A stretch of 12,471 bases of DNA from Acidimicrobiales bacterium (GTDB lineage: Bacteria > Actinomycetota > Acidimicrobiia > Acidimicrobiales > JAKAVM01). Below, one piece after another: positions 1 through 5,694 of the stretch. Location of the stretch: positions 1 through 12,471 of the forward strand of contig DAIDIS010000109.1 of NCBI GenBank assembly GCA_027451785.1. The letters run 5' to 3'. The translations under genes and the position numbers were made by a program. The notes below the pieces were generated by a model that had not been told where the DNA came from, ran no database searches, and saw only the letters and a program-made list of their open reading frames with translations. Each line of letters begins with the position of its first letter. Position 1 is the stretch's first letter.

Positions 1-208
1 GGCGGGCACGGTAGAGTCGCTGCGTTCCTTTTCTTCGCACAGTCACCAGATCAGCAGTGGTAAGCACCTGCAAGTGTTGTGAAATTGCCGGGCGTGTTAT
101 ATCAAAATGAGCAGCAATTTCTCCCGACGAGAGTTCTTTCCCGCGGATAAGCAGCATGATTTCGCGACGGCGTGGTTCGGCGATGGCTTGTAAGACAAGG
201 TCTATCAT
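1..208 (-). CDS. ArsR-family HTH transcriptional regulator, N-terminal part (runs off left edge)
   Basis: The visible 69 residues begin MIDLVLQAIAEPRRREIMLL and continue through a winged-helix DNA-binding fold. The motif SGEIAAHFDITRPAISQHLQ (about residues 28-47) is the helix-turn-helix, and VRRKGTQRLYRAR is the start of the wing. The opening 'AIAEPRRREIM' and 'RPAISQHLQVL' are typical of the ArsR subgroup that often sits beside SRPBCC/AHSA1-type genes; that partner would lie outside the window. No metal-binding Cys pair is visible in this part. The ATG at 208 is preceded by a near-consensus promoter so close that the message is probably leaderless, and there is no Shine-Dalgarno sequence. 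The gene is divergent from the nucleoside-phosphorylase gene. Family assignment is firm; the ligand is unknown. Confidence 0.88.
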   Translation of the reverse strand, partial: MIDLVLQAIAEPRRREIMLLIRGKELSSGEIAAHFDITRPAISQHLQVLTTADLVTVRRKGTQRLYRAR

Positions 209-214
209 GGTTCT

Positions 215-243
215 ATTGTAGCATATACTTACGTAAGTGTCAA
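215..243 (-). promoter_or_regulatory. Near-consensus sigma-70-type promoter of the left-edge regulator (leaderless)
   Basis: Read on the minus strand, a -35 box TTGACA (243-238) is followed by exactly 17 bases and a -10 box TACAAT (220-215). Only six bases (AGAACC) separate the -10 box from the ATG at 208. The expected transcription start therefore falls at or next to the A of the start codon, which implies a leaderless message. No other promoter in the window is this clear. Confidence 0.8.
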
Positions 244-248
244 CTTAC
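227..248. promoter_or_regulatory. Probable operator: perfect 12-bp palindrome ACTTACGTAAGT plus a third half-site
   Basis: ACTTACGTAAGT (227-238) is a perfect palindrome inside the 17-bp promoter spacer of the regulator and touches its -35 box. A further ACTTAC at 243-248 faces the GTAAGT at 233-238 with a 4-base gap, so three half-sites alternate across the promoter. Placement between -35 and -10 is the standard arrangement for autorepression by an ArsR-family protein. The sequence pattern is seen directly; binding is inferred. Confidence 0.7.
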
Positions 249-311
249 AAAGAAACCGGTTGAGGCACCTTGAGACATGCGCGCAACGATGAAAGTTCGT
301 AGCGGGTTCAT

Positions 312-1115
312 TTGAAGCCTGTAAGTCCCTTTGTGGCCTGTAAGTATGGCTGGGTGAGCAAAGACATTGCCCTATTCGAGTTCGACCCCGACGTTCGAGC
401 GGTACTGGACCCATCGGATACCAAGGCCCATCTTCAAGGCACCATTCCGGAGCGAGCTGTTTTGTGCTTTTATTCCGAAATCCTGGCGTCCATCGCGACG
501 GAGGCGGTTCAGGTTGGGGAATTAGAGGCAGCTCACGGTGTCTACCCAATCTGGAAGGTAAAGCGACACGGCTACGATGTTGCGATTTTCCACCCGGGAG
601 TTGGAGCACCCTTAGCTGCGTGCTTTTTGGAGGAGGCAATCGTCCTTGGTGCTAGGAAAGTGGTTGCCTGCGGTGGCTGCGGTGGCTTGTCCCCCGACTT
701 GTCTGCGGGTCAGATAATCGTTCCTACGGAGGCGGTACGGGACGAGGGAACGTCATTTCATTATTTAGCGCCCTCCCGTACGGTTGCGGGAGACCCGGAT
801 GGTATAGCAACAACCCAACAATTCCTTTCAGAGCGCTCCGTCCCATTCGTTTCGGGAAAGATTTGGACCACTGATGCTCTCTACCGGGAGACCAAGCAGA
901 AGGTGGCCCGAAGGCTGGAGGAAGGCTGCTTGGCGGTGGACATGGAAGCCGCCGCTTTCTTCGCGGTTTCAAGATTCCGTGGTATTCGCTTCGCCCAACT
1001 TCTCTATGCGGGCGACGACCTTAGTGGAGCCGAGTGGGACGAGAGGAGCTGGACCGTTTCTCCGTCGCGGCAAGCCACCTTCGACTTGGCGGTGGAACTG
1101 GTTACTCGCCTGTAG
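312..1115 (+). CDS. Nucleoside phosphorylase (PNP/UDP family)
   Basis: The 267-residue product matches the purine-nucleoside/uridine phosphorylase fold, whose members split a nucleoside with phosphate into a free base and ribose-1-phosphate in the cytoplasm. Seen in order are HPGVGAP (about 94-100) and the glycine-rich phosphate-site segment VVACGGCGGLSPDLSAGQII (117-136). These are followed by TEAVRDEGTSFHY (139-151), and VDMEAAAFFAVS (209-220), which carries the Met-Glu pair used for ribose binding. LLYAGDDLSG (230-239) completes the family pattern. Substrate, purine or pyrimidine, cannot be read from this. The start is uncertain. TTG at 312 is the first start-like codon after the upstream stop and has only a weak ribosome site. 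GTG at 354 would begin VSKDIALFEFDPD, closer to where family members usually begin. A nine-codon reading frame (289-315, ATG to TGA) overlaps the TTG and could couple translation. Confidence 0.85.
   Translation: MKPVSPFVACKYGWVSKDIALFEFDPDVRAVLDPSDTKAHLQGTIPERAVLCFYSEILASIATEAVQVGELEAAHGVYPIWKVKRHGYDVAIFHPGVGAPLAACFLEEAIVLGARKVVACGGCGGLSPDLSAGQIIVPTEAVRDEGTSFHYLAPSRTVAGDPDGIATTQQFLSERSVPFVSGKIWTTDALYRETKQKVARRLEEGCLAVDMEAAAFFAVSRFRGIRFAQLLYAGDDLSGAEWDERSWTVSPSRQATFDLAVELVTRL
317..345 (+). promoter_or_regulatory. Two direct copies of GCCTGTAAGT, possible extra operator half-sites
   Basis: GCCTGTAAGT occurs at 317-326 and again at 336-345, 19 bases apart. Each copy contains GTAAGT, the half-site of the palindrome at 227-238. 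The two copies fall in different reading frames of the overlapping gene, so protein repetition does not explain them. If the phosphorylase starts at the GTG at 354 they lie in its 5' leader. A regulatory role is inferred from the shared hexamer only. Confidence 0.35.
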
Positions 1116-1146
1116 GGGACCTTGGCGAGCTAGGATTTATTCGCAA

Positions 1147-2019
1147 ATGCCCAGGTACATTCCCAGCAGCATTGGCAGGTCATCTTCACGGTCATTTGAG
1201 GGCAGAGGCTGGTACGTGGCGGGCCTGGTGCTGTCAGTCGCATTTGCGGTGGTTTGCGCTTCGCTGGTTTTCAGCGGGATTTCGGGTGCATTAGGCAGCG
1301 CTGCCGAAAGGGCACGCACAGGTTCCACTCTCAGCGTCGACATTGGATGGACGATCATTATGGCGCCCCTTACTGTTTGGTGCGTGTTCCTTGTAGCGCA
1401 CTATGAGCACCTGTTGCGCCGTAACCAGCCGACAGCCTTAAGTTGGGCTGAGGCTAACGGAGCACGGCAAGAATCCCCAAGATTATCGACTGGATTTTTC
1501 GCCATGAGGAACCGGGCATTTCGATATTCGCCTATCGCGATCACCGTTCGATTTCTCGCTTTAGTGGTGATTACCGCCCTCCTTTCCGTGGCTTCCTTCA
1601 ATCGTCACACTGGCGCAGTGCGTTCTGGTTGGGTGCAACAACATGGCATTGCGAGGATCGCAACCGTCGATTATTTCCAGAACGTTTACCACCGCAATAC
1701 TCACGGTGGGGGTTACTACACCGCATTGATCGGCGCGTCGTTTGCCCCACCCATCCAGGGAGTTACACGGACCCTTGCGCACTATCCCATTCAAGCTCAC
1801 CTAAGTGATGGCGAGATGATAAAAGTTCTTGTCGATCCAACAGACCCGAGCTACGCAGAGATTCCAGGCGCACCCGCCACCAATGGATGGGTTTGGATCT
1901 TGGACCTCGCGCTGGCGGTAGCAAGCCTTGCTGCATCCTTCGTAGCGGGTCGAGCAGCTATTCGCGTTCTGCTCCACGTACGCAAATTCAAAAAGGCATC
2001 AGCAACCACTCTTCAGTAA
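1147..2019 (+). CDS. Four-helix membrane protein with DUF3592-like extracytoplasmic domain
   Basis: The product has 290 residues. Hydrophobic segments lie at about 23-44, 66-86, 133-151 and 248-268. Between the third and fourth is a soluble stretch with GIARIATVDYFQNV (167-180) and GEMIKVLVDPTDPSYAEIPG (222-241). The latter resembles the 'V.VLYDP.NP..A' pattern of DUF3592-type membrane proteins. The function of that family is not established. The ATG at 1147 was chosen because the reading frame upstream is only a shadow of the phosphorylase gene; a weak TAGGA stands 11 bases before it. The gene begins 31 bases after the phosphorylase stop, so the two are probably co-transcribed. The basic tail (HVRKFKK) suggests a cytoplasmic C-terminus. 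The DUF3592 link is a resemblance by eye, not a confirmed match. Confidence 0.7.
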   Translation: MPRYIPSSIGRSSSRSFEGRGWYVAGLVLSVAFAVVCASLVFSGISGALGSAAERARTGSTLSVDIGWTIIMAPLTVWCVFLVAHYEHLLRRNQPTALSWAEANGARQESPRLSTGFFAMRNRAFRYSPIAITVRFLALVVITALLSVASFNRHTGAVRSGWVQQHGIARIATVDYFQNVYHRNTHGGGYYTALIGASFAPPIQGVTRTLAHYPIQAHLSDGEMIKVLVDPTDPSYAEIPGAPATNGWVWILDLALAVASLAASFVAGRAAIRVLLHVRKFKKASATTLQ

Positions 2020-2042
2020 AGCCTTGTTTCCGGAAGTCGATG

Positions 2043-2057
2043 AAAGCACGATGCTTT
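2043..2057. terminator. Small hairpin between converging genes, weak terminator candidate
   Basis: AAAGCA (2043-2048) and TGCTTT (2052-2057) form a perfect 6-bp stem with a 3-base loop, 24 bases after the membrane-protein stop. It lies in the 126-base gap where that gene and the dodecin gene converge. There is no real U-run, so termination strength is doubtful. Nothing else was seen in this gap. Confidence 0.3.
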
Positions 2058-2145
2058 GCTGCACTCTGTTGTGCCGACCGGATACGACGTTTGCTCCAAC
2101 TTATTCTTCTTGTCCCGGCCTATTCTCTTGCCTTGGGGGCTGGGA

Positions 2146-2391
2146 TCAATCCCCGTCGAGAACGAAGGTGACCTTCATGTCGACCTTGAAACCGACAATC
2201 TTTCCGTGGCGTATCTCCAAGCTCTGTTCCTTGATCCACGCTGCGCGAATATTGCGTAGCGAGTGCCCCGCCCTTTCGATTGCTAGGCGACACGCGTCCT
2301 CGAAACTCGTTTCGGATATTGCAGATATTTCCGTAACCTTGGCGACGGAGTTCATCGTCACTTCTGGTTCGACCATGGTCATAGCACTCAT
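2146..2391 (-). CDS. Dodecin family protein
   Basis: The 81-residue product fits dodecin, a small beta-alpha-beta-beta protein that forms hollow dodecamers storing or buffering flavin in the cytoplasm. The diagnostic run is VAKVTEISAISETSFEDACR (16-35), then AIERAGHSLRNIRAAWIKEQ (37-56) and KIVGFKVDMKVTFVLD (64-79), which covers the strand, helix and two further strands. Start choice: an SD of GGGAGG lies 7 bases before the ATG at 2391, so this is preferred over the in-frame ATG at 2406. At the usual flavin-stacking Trp position (R-N-x-x-W) this protein has Ala50, with a Trp two places on (Trp52). This suggests the variant dodecin branch with an 'AWVKEQ'-like motif, and flavin binding may differ. 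The gene converges with the membrane-protein gene and stands alone. Confidence 0.87.
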   Translation of the reverse strand: MSAMTMVEPEVTMNSVAKVTEISAISETSFEDACRLAIERAGHSLRNIRAAWIKEQSLEIRHGKIVGFKVDMKVTFVLDGD

Positions 2392-2419
2392 GGCTGATCC
2401 TCCCATTCAATTGGCTTAG

Positions 2420-2642
2420 AGAGCCGACCGGATTCGACTCGGGTGGCTCTGCCTTATTGACTACCCAAAGGGCTGAGTTTGCATGAGGGGTGGATGGGAA
2501 TCTTTTTGCTCGGTTCGACCATGCGGCTCGCATGGGCAACAGTTGCTCCGGCGATTCGACCTCGTGGCTGTAACCGACAACCGCGGACCGGTCAATTCGA
2601 CCTCGTGGCTGTAACCGACAACCGCGGACCTGGCGATTCGAC
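2420..2642. repeat. 41-bp phased TTCGAC repeat array, with an adjacent hairpin
   Basis: The hexamer TTCGAC starts at 2514, 2555, 2596 and 2637, exactly 41 bases apart each time. A further copy stands at 2433, 81 bases before the first. Units 2554-2589 and 2595-2630 are identical over 36 bases, and their last 5 bases differ. The units at 2433 and 2514 are degenerate but keep TTCGAC followed by a GTGGCT- or GCGGCT-like block. The stretch 2420-2450 also holds inverted arms AGAGCC/GGCTCT. This 300-base gap between dodecin and the lipoprotein holds no credible gene. The array ends about 50 bases before the lipoprotein start, so a regulatory or chromatin-binding role is possible. Confidence 0.8.
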
Positions 2643-2690
2643 TGGCACGGGCGGCATTTCCGGATGTAGAAAATGCTGTAAGGAGGAAAT

Positions 2691-3296
2691 GTGGCGAATC
2701 TTGGCGGCCCGGAGCGGAAATGGCTAAGGATGCTGCCGGCGCTTGTATTGCTCGGGACATCGTTAACTGCCTGTGCCAGCGGTGCGGGGGCTACGAAGAT
2801 CCCGTCCGGCCTCGGCAAGTTGGGTACGACCTCCACGACCTTGTCGCCGGAGGCTCAGGCGGTCATCAATGGGTGGAGTGCAGACCTTCGGGAGGGCTAC
2901 AAGATCCTGGATCAACCTCCCGGACCCGCCAGGGCAAACATCGTGGCCGGTGAGTCGACCAGCGAGATCTGGCCGGAACTCACCAAATACTTCACTGGCC
3001 CCTCCTTGCAGGCCGAGTATTTATTCCTGCTCAAAGTAAAGATGGCGATGCTGAATGGGCCATCGACCTACGACTTGGGGAATCCGGTAGTGCGCAATCT
3101 GACCGCTGCCTCAGCGACGGTGTATAGCTGCATCTCCGACCCGGGAACTACGACTCAAGATGGTAGCCCCGCGCCCCCAGACCTTGGCGGTGACACTCCT
3201 CAGATCAAGGTACTAAGGGGCACTTGGACTTTGGCGGCCCAACAAGGGTCGTGGCTGGTATCCGGGGGGTCTCAAACCTCTGCAGGCAAGTGTTGA
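2691..3296 (+). CDS. Secreted lipoprotein, NTF2-like appearance, function unknown
   Basis: The 201-residue product starts with MANLGGPERKWLRMLPALVL, a charged N-region and hydrophobic core, and a lipobox LTAC with the lipidated Cys at position 28. It should therefore be anchored on the outer face of the membrane. A flexible Ser/Thr/Gly stretch (29-52) leads into a domain with INGWSADLREGYKILDQ (59-75), LTKYFTGPSLQAEYLFLLKV (97-116) and SATVYSCISD (141-150). It ends with TWTLAAQQGSWLVSGGSQTS before a terminal Cys201. This layout resembles actinobacterial NTF2-like lipoproteins, by eye only. Cys147 and Cys201 could pair. The GTG at 2691 follows AGGAGG (2681-2686) at a short 4-base spacing. An ATG at 2689 uses the same site but is out of frame and soon stops. 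The secreted PKD-type gene overlaps its end, so the two form one unit. Confidence 0.78.
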   Translation: MANLGGPERKWLRMLPALVLLGTSLTACASGAGATKIPSGLGKLGTTSTTLSPEAQAVINGWSADLREGYKILDQPPGPARANIVAGESTSEIWPELTKYFTGPSLQAEYLFLLKVKMAMLNGPSTYDLGNPVVRNLTAASATVYSCISDPGTTTQDGSPAPPDLGGDTPQIKVLRGTWTLAAQQGSWLVSGGSQTSAGKC

Positions 3297-4096
3297 GAAG
3301 ATCTCGCTGGCTGGGGGTTCCACTTGTTGCCGCCTTAACGGTCTTATTTGGCCGAGCCGATGCGTTCGCCGTCGGAGAAGGCTCAGGTACCTGCTCCACT
3401 TCCGGCTCGGTGCTGTCCTGTGTGGCATCTCAAGGCGGTGATCCAGGAGGCGATGCCGGACTTTCGCCACCATCCGGAGCCACGACAACTGGAGACCAGA
3501 CTTCGTCCTCCAACGCGACCACGCCTCCAGATCAGTGTACCTACGTTCCACTTCCGGGCTTCGGACCACCGCCTCCAGGAAAGGACCCGAATGGTGAGTG
3601 GTATGCGATCTCTGGGCCACAAGGGTCATCCTGTCCGGACTCAAACTTTCAAGGAAGTGCAAATCCTCGGGGACTAAGAGCGGTCTGGGTCCCCAACGGC
3701 TCACCTCCGCCACCTCCTCCGCCGGATCCCGCCGTGGTGGGCGCCCAAGCTGCCAGCGAGATTCCGTTTCCCGCCCCTTCGATATCGCTGAGTCCTAAGG
3801 CAAATGGTTGGGTCAACTTTCCTGAGTGGCTGTGGATTGACTCCTCCATTTGGCATTCGATCAGCACCTCGGCAACGGCGTGTAATCCAGGAGGATGCAC
3901 GACTGCCACCGCTACGGCAACGCCGAATCAAGTGGTCTGGGCTTTTGGTGATGGCGGCACGACCACCTGTAAGGACGCTGGGACGCCGTATAACTACTCA
4001 ATTACCTCCAACCAAGTTACGGACTGCTCCTATGTCTTCAAAAGTTCTTCGGAAAGCTATTCAGTAACAGCGACCGTTGACTGGTCAGTAGCATAG
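3290..4096 (+). CDS. Secreted PKD-type protein, cut short by an in-frame TAG
   Basis: The 268-residue product has a signal peptide LRRSRWLGVPLVAALTVLFG with a likely cut after AFA (27). Next are a Gly/Ser/Thr/Pro-rich spacer, CTYVPLPGFGPPPPG (83-97) and WYAISGPQGSSC (104-115). A proline tract (139-145) follows, then VNFPEWLWIDSSIWHSIS (175-192) and a PKD-like domain with VVWAFGDGGTT (215-225) and YSVTATVDWSV (257-267). This is the order seen in a widespread actinobacterial family of unknown role. Start: GTG 3290 or TTG 3293, both overlapping the TGA of the lipoprotein gene, which implies translational coupling. AGG at 3284-3286 is a weak SD. The reading frame is open further upstream but only over the lipoprotein gene. 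Homologues normally run on past 'V.W.V', and here the frame after TAG keeps coding; see the next entry. Truncation of the mature protein is the main oddity. Confidence 0.8.
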   Translation: MLRRSRWLGVPLVAALTVLFGRADAFAVGEGSGTCSTSGSVLSCVASQGGDPGGDAGLSPPSGATTTGDQTSSSNATTPPDQCTYVPLPGFGPPPPGKDPNGEWYAISGPQGSSCPDSNFQGSANPRGLRAVWVPNGSPPPPPPPDPAVVGAQAASEIPFPAPSISLSPKANGWVNFPEWLWIDSSIWHSISTSATACNPGGCTTATATATPNQVVWAFGDGGTTTCKDAGTPYNYSITSNQVTDCSYVFKSSSESYSVTATVDWSVA

Positions 4097-4204
4097 GCGG
4101 GACCCTATGGCTCAAGCGGTAATCTCCCTCAAGTCACCACTACGGGCACTCGGACCACCCCCGTCAAGCAAATCGAGTCGGTATTGACGAAGCCAGGCAA
4201 CTAG
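4094..4204 (+). pseudogene. In-frame continuation of the PKD-type gene after an internal TAG
   Basis: After the TAG at 4094-4096 the same frame stays open for 35 codons and stops at a second TAG (4202-4204). It reads AGPYGSSGNLPQVTTTGTRT and then TPVKQIESVLT. A short linker followed by a strand ending in 'V.(Q/E)(I/S)E(S/A)' is how the PKD-type family usually ends after the TATV.W.V strand. The piece therefore looks like the original C-terminus, cut off by a nonsense mutation, a base-call error or a readthrough site. TAG ends several other genes here (at 1113, 8420, 8931 and 10687), so the codon is not reassigned genome-wide. The family comparison is from memory, not a search. Confidence 0.6.
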
Positions 4205-4260
4205 CCCCCCGGCGGAATTATCCCTTCGAAGCCAGGCAATTAACCCGCCCGCCGGAATGC
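4189..4260. repeat. Imperfect direct repeat, two copies 39 bp apart
   Basis: GAAGCCAGGCAA at 4189-4200 recurs at 4228-4239. Both are followed by a stop-like triplet and a similar C-rich block ending in GGCGGAAT or GCCGGAAT. The first copy carries the last codons and second TAG of the interrupted PKD-type gene, and the second copy lies just downstream. A local tandem duplication of the gene end is the simplest reading. Confidence 0.6.
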
Positions 4261-4299
4261 CAAGCCAATAAGCTTCGCCGTGCCGTCGCGATTCACCTT

Positions 4300-4379
4300 C
4301 ATACTGCGGCGTAGCGATGCTCCGTAATACACCCGCGTCGCGTGGCACCGCCATGTAGCGGCATCGCGGCGCTCCGCAA
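4300..4379. repeat. Weak direct repeat of about 28 bp in the gap between converging genes
   Basis: The segments 4300-4327 and 4352-4379 align without gaps at about 20 of 28 positions, with shared blocks GCGGC and GCTCCG(T/C)AA. The stretch 4205-4385 has no credible gene on either strand and no clear hairpin with a U-run, although two genes converge here. The repeats could be degenerate palindromic units or chance in G+C-rich sequence. Confidence 0.35.
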
Positions 4380-4385
4380 TGCGTC

Positions 4386-5168
4386 CTACGCTGTGCTGGT
4401 CCCAGCATTTGCTTGCGTGCCCATTCGGCCGGAAGTGATAGCGGCGAGGCTCTGTTCTAGAGTTATGTCAAAGCCGCTCATCACAGACTCGAAGGTCATC
4501 ATGGAAACGGCGCGGCCTCTTTGTACCGCTACCAAGTCGATATACATATTGATGGTCTGCCCCAAGTAGGTAAGCGGAGTGGTCACTCTGAAGGCCGCCG
4601 TGTGGTCTCCCATGGATGGGAACAAAAGGGGCGTTACTGAGGCCTGCCCAACGCTGGCACCGGGTGGTAGGGCATTATTCGAATTGGAGGGGTGCTGGAT
4701 TTCGTTCTGAATGAACGAATTTATGGTCAACCCATAGCACTGCGGGAACTTCGGACCCAACACAACAGTGAAATCGGAGTCTCCTTCTGAAGCGCTAGGC
4801 AAGTAGACAATGGTCTCGCTAGCGGAGTCGTTGCTTGCGTCGCTGAAGTTTGGTGAGTCTGCGCTCGCTTGACTTTGTTGGAGGAAGCCGACGGAGGTGC
4901 CAAGGCATTGATCTAGGCTCCCGTTCAAGCTGGATATTCCGGTATCCGGTGTTGCGGGCTGTGCCGACCAGCCAGCCGGAAAATCGGAAAGCTTCCATAC
5001 CTCGGTCTGGGCCAGTGCCTTGTCGGCGGCGCTTTGCTGGGGAGCAGACGTCGAATTTGGGGCTACTTTTGAGGTAGTCGTCGACGCAGCGTGGTTTGCC
5101 TTGCCTCCGCCGCAAGCGGCCAACACCGTGCAAAGTGCTGCCACTGCGATCATGGCTCGCAATCTCAT
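4386..5168 (-). CDS. Lipoprotein of unknown function, 260 aa
   Basis: The product opens MRLRAMIAVAALCTVLAAC. It is a classic lipoprotein signal with lipobox LAAC and lipidated Cys19, followed by GGG and a Ser/Thr/Ala-rich tether (to about residue 50). The folded part begins VWKLSDFPAGW (57-67), a pattern common in actinobacterial cell-surface lipoproteins. It contains two Cys (88, 144) that could form a disulfide, and ends with a segment MYIDLVAVQRGRAVSMMTF (208-226) and a polar tail. This beta-rich layout resembles sensor-like extracytoplasmic domains, but I cannot name the family. The ATG at 5168 is chosen because GGAGG stands 8 bases upstream; an ATG at 5201 in the same frame has no such support. 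The gene faces the PKD-type gene and is divergent from the propeller protein. Confidence 0.82.
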   Translation of the reverse strand: MRLRAMIAVAALCTVLAACGGGKANHAASTTTSKVAPNSTSAPQQSAADKALAQTEVWKLSDFPAGWSAQPATPDTGISSLNGSLDQCLGTSVGFLQQSQASADSPNFSDASNDSASETIVYLPSASEGDSDFTVVLGPKFPQCYGLTINSFIQNEIQHPSNSNNALPPGASVGQASVTPLLFPSMGDHTAAFRVTTPLTYLGQTINMYIDLVAVQRGRAVSMMTFESVMSGFDITLEQSLAAITSGRMGTQANAGTSTA

Positions 5169-5694
5169 CTTCAAAGCCTCCAAAAAGGATCGCCCAACCA
5201 CTTGAGGCTAGCCGTGGCTCTTGGCGCATTGCTCCAAAGATCGAAAGTTCGGCTTTTGGTTCGCCTCCGGGAACGAGAGCTGCCGAGCCCCAATGTGCCA
5301 TCTCGGGAGTCCACGCCGGACCTGGCGGTCAATGTGCGCAAGGAAGCGAATGCGGGAGGTAGTTACTTTAGGCAGCCTCCGTTCACCGAGAAGGCCATCC
5401 AAAAGAAAAGAAATATCTTTCCCGATTTTAGCCGATTCAAACGGCCAACTAATTAATTACAAATAGTATGAAATAAGTTACGTTCCGTCAGCGGTTGAGA
5501 TCGGCAAAGAGCATGAGACGAAAGATATCTGCGCCGACCAGGGTAGCTGTGTTCAGCCGAAATCAATTCATTGCGGATCGTTTGAATCCTGTTGTATTTG
5601 GTCTGCGATCCGATTATGTTTCTAAATGTATTCGTCGGCGATGGCACATATCGGCCAACGCGAAATAGCTGCGTAGGTTGCAGACGGGCACGTT
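5169..5694. other. Gene-free region between divergent genes
   Basis: About 525 bases without a convincing gene on either strand; the short open frames here lack ribosome sites and family features. The centre (about 5400-5475) is clearly A+T-richer than its surroundings. GAAATATCTTTC (5410-5421) and GAAAGATAT (5520-5528) are inverted relative to each other over 9 bases, about 100 bases apart. The region should hold the promoters of the minus-strand lipoprotein and of the plus-strand propeller protein. Confidence 0.6.
5592..5620 (+). promoter_or_regulatory. Possible promoter of the propeller-protein gene
   Basis: TTGTAT (5592-5597) and TATGTT (5615-5620) are 17 bases apart and lie about 75 bases before the gene. 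Both boxes are only partial matches to the sigma-70 consensus, so this is a weak candidate. Confidence 0.3.

Noticed and set aside
874..1146. Membrane-protein gene starting at 874
   Set aside because: The extra 91 codons lie inside the phosphorylase gene in another frame and are Arg/Pro/Trp-rich noise; the ATG at 1147 precedes the first hydrophobic segment.
2420..2530. tRNA-like sequence suggested by GGTTCGA near 2513
   Set aside because: No acceptor, D or anticodon stems could be paired around it; it belongs to the TTCGAC repeat series.
2554..2630. CRISPR-like array
   Set aside because: There are only two full 36-bp repeats with 5-bp spacers, too short for CRISPR; it is a 41-bp tandem repeat.
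2120..2836. Long minus-strand open frame (238 codons)
   Set aside because: It overlaps dodecin, the repeats and the lipoprotein start, and its apparent internal repeats just reflect the DNA array.
4112..4408. Minus-strand open frame of 98 codons with an AWLRR...AWLRQ repeat
   Set aside because: The protein repeat is a by-product of the 39-bp DNA repeat; there is no ribosome site or family likeness, and it overlaps the PKD-type tail.
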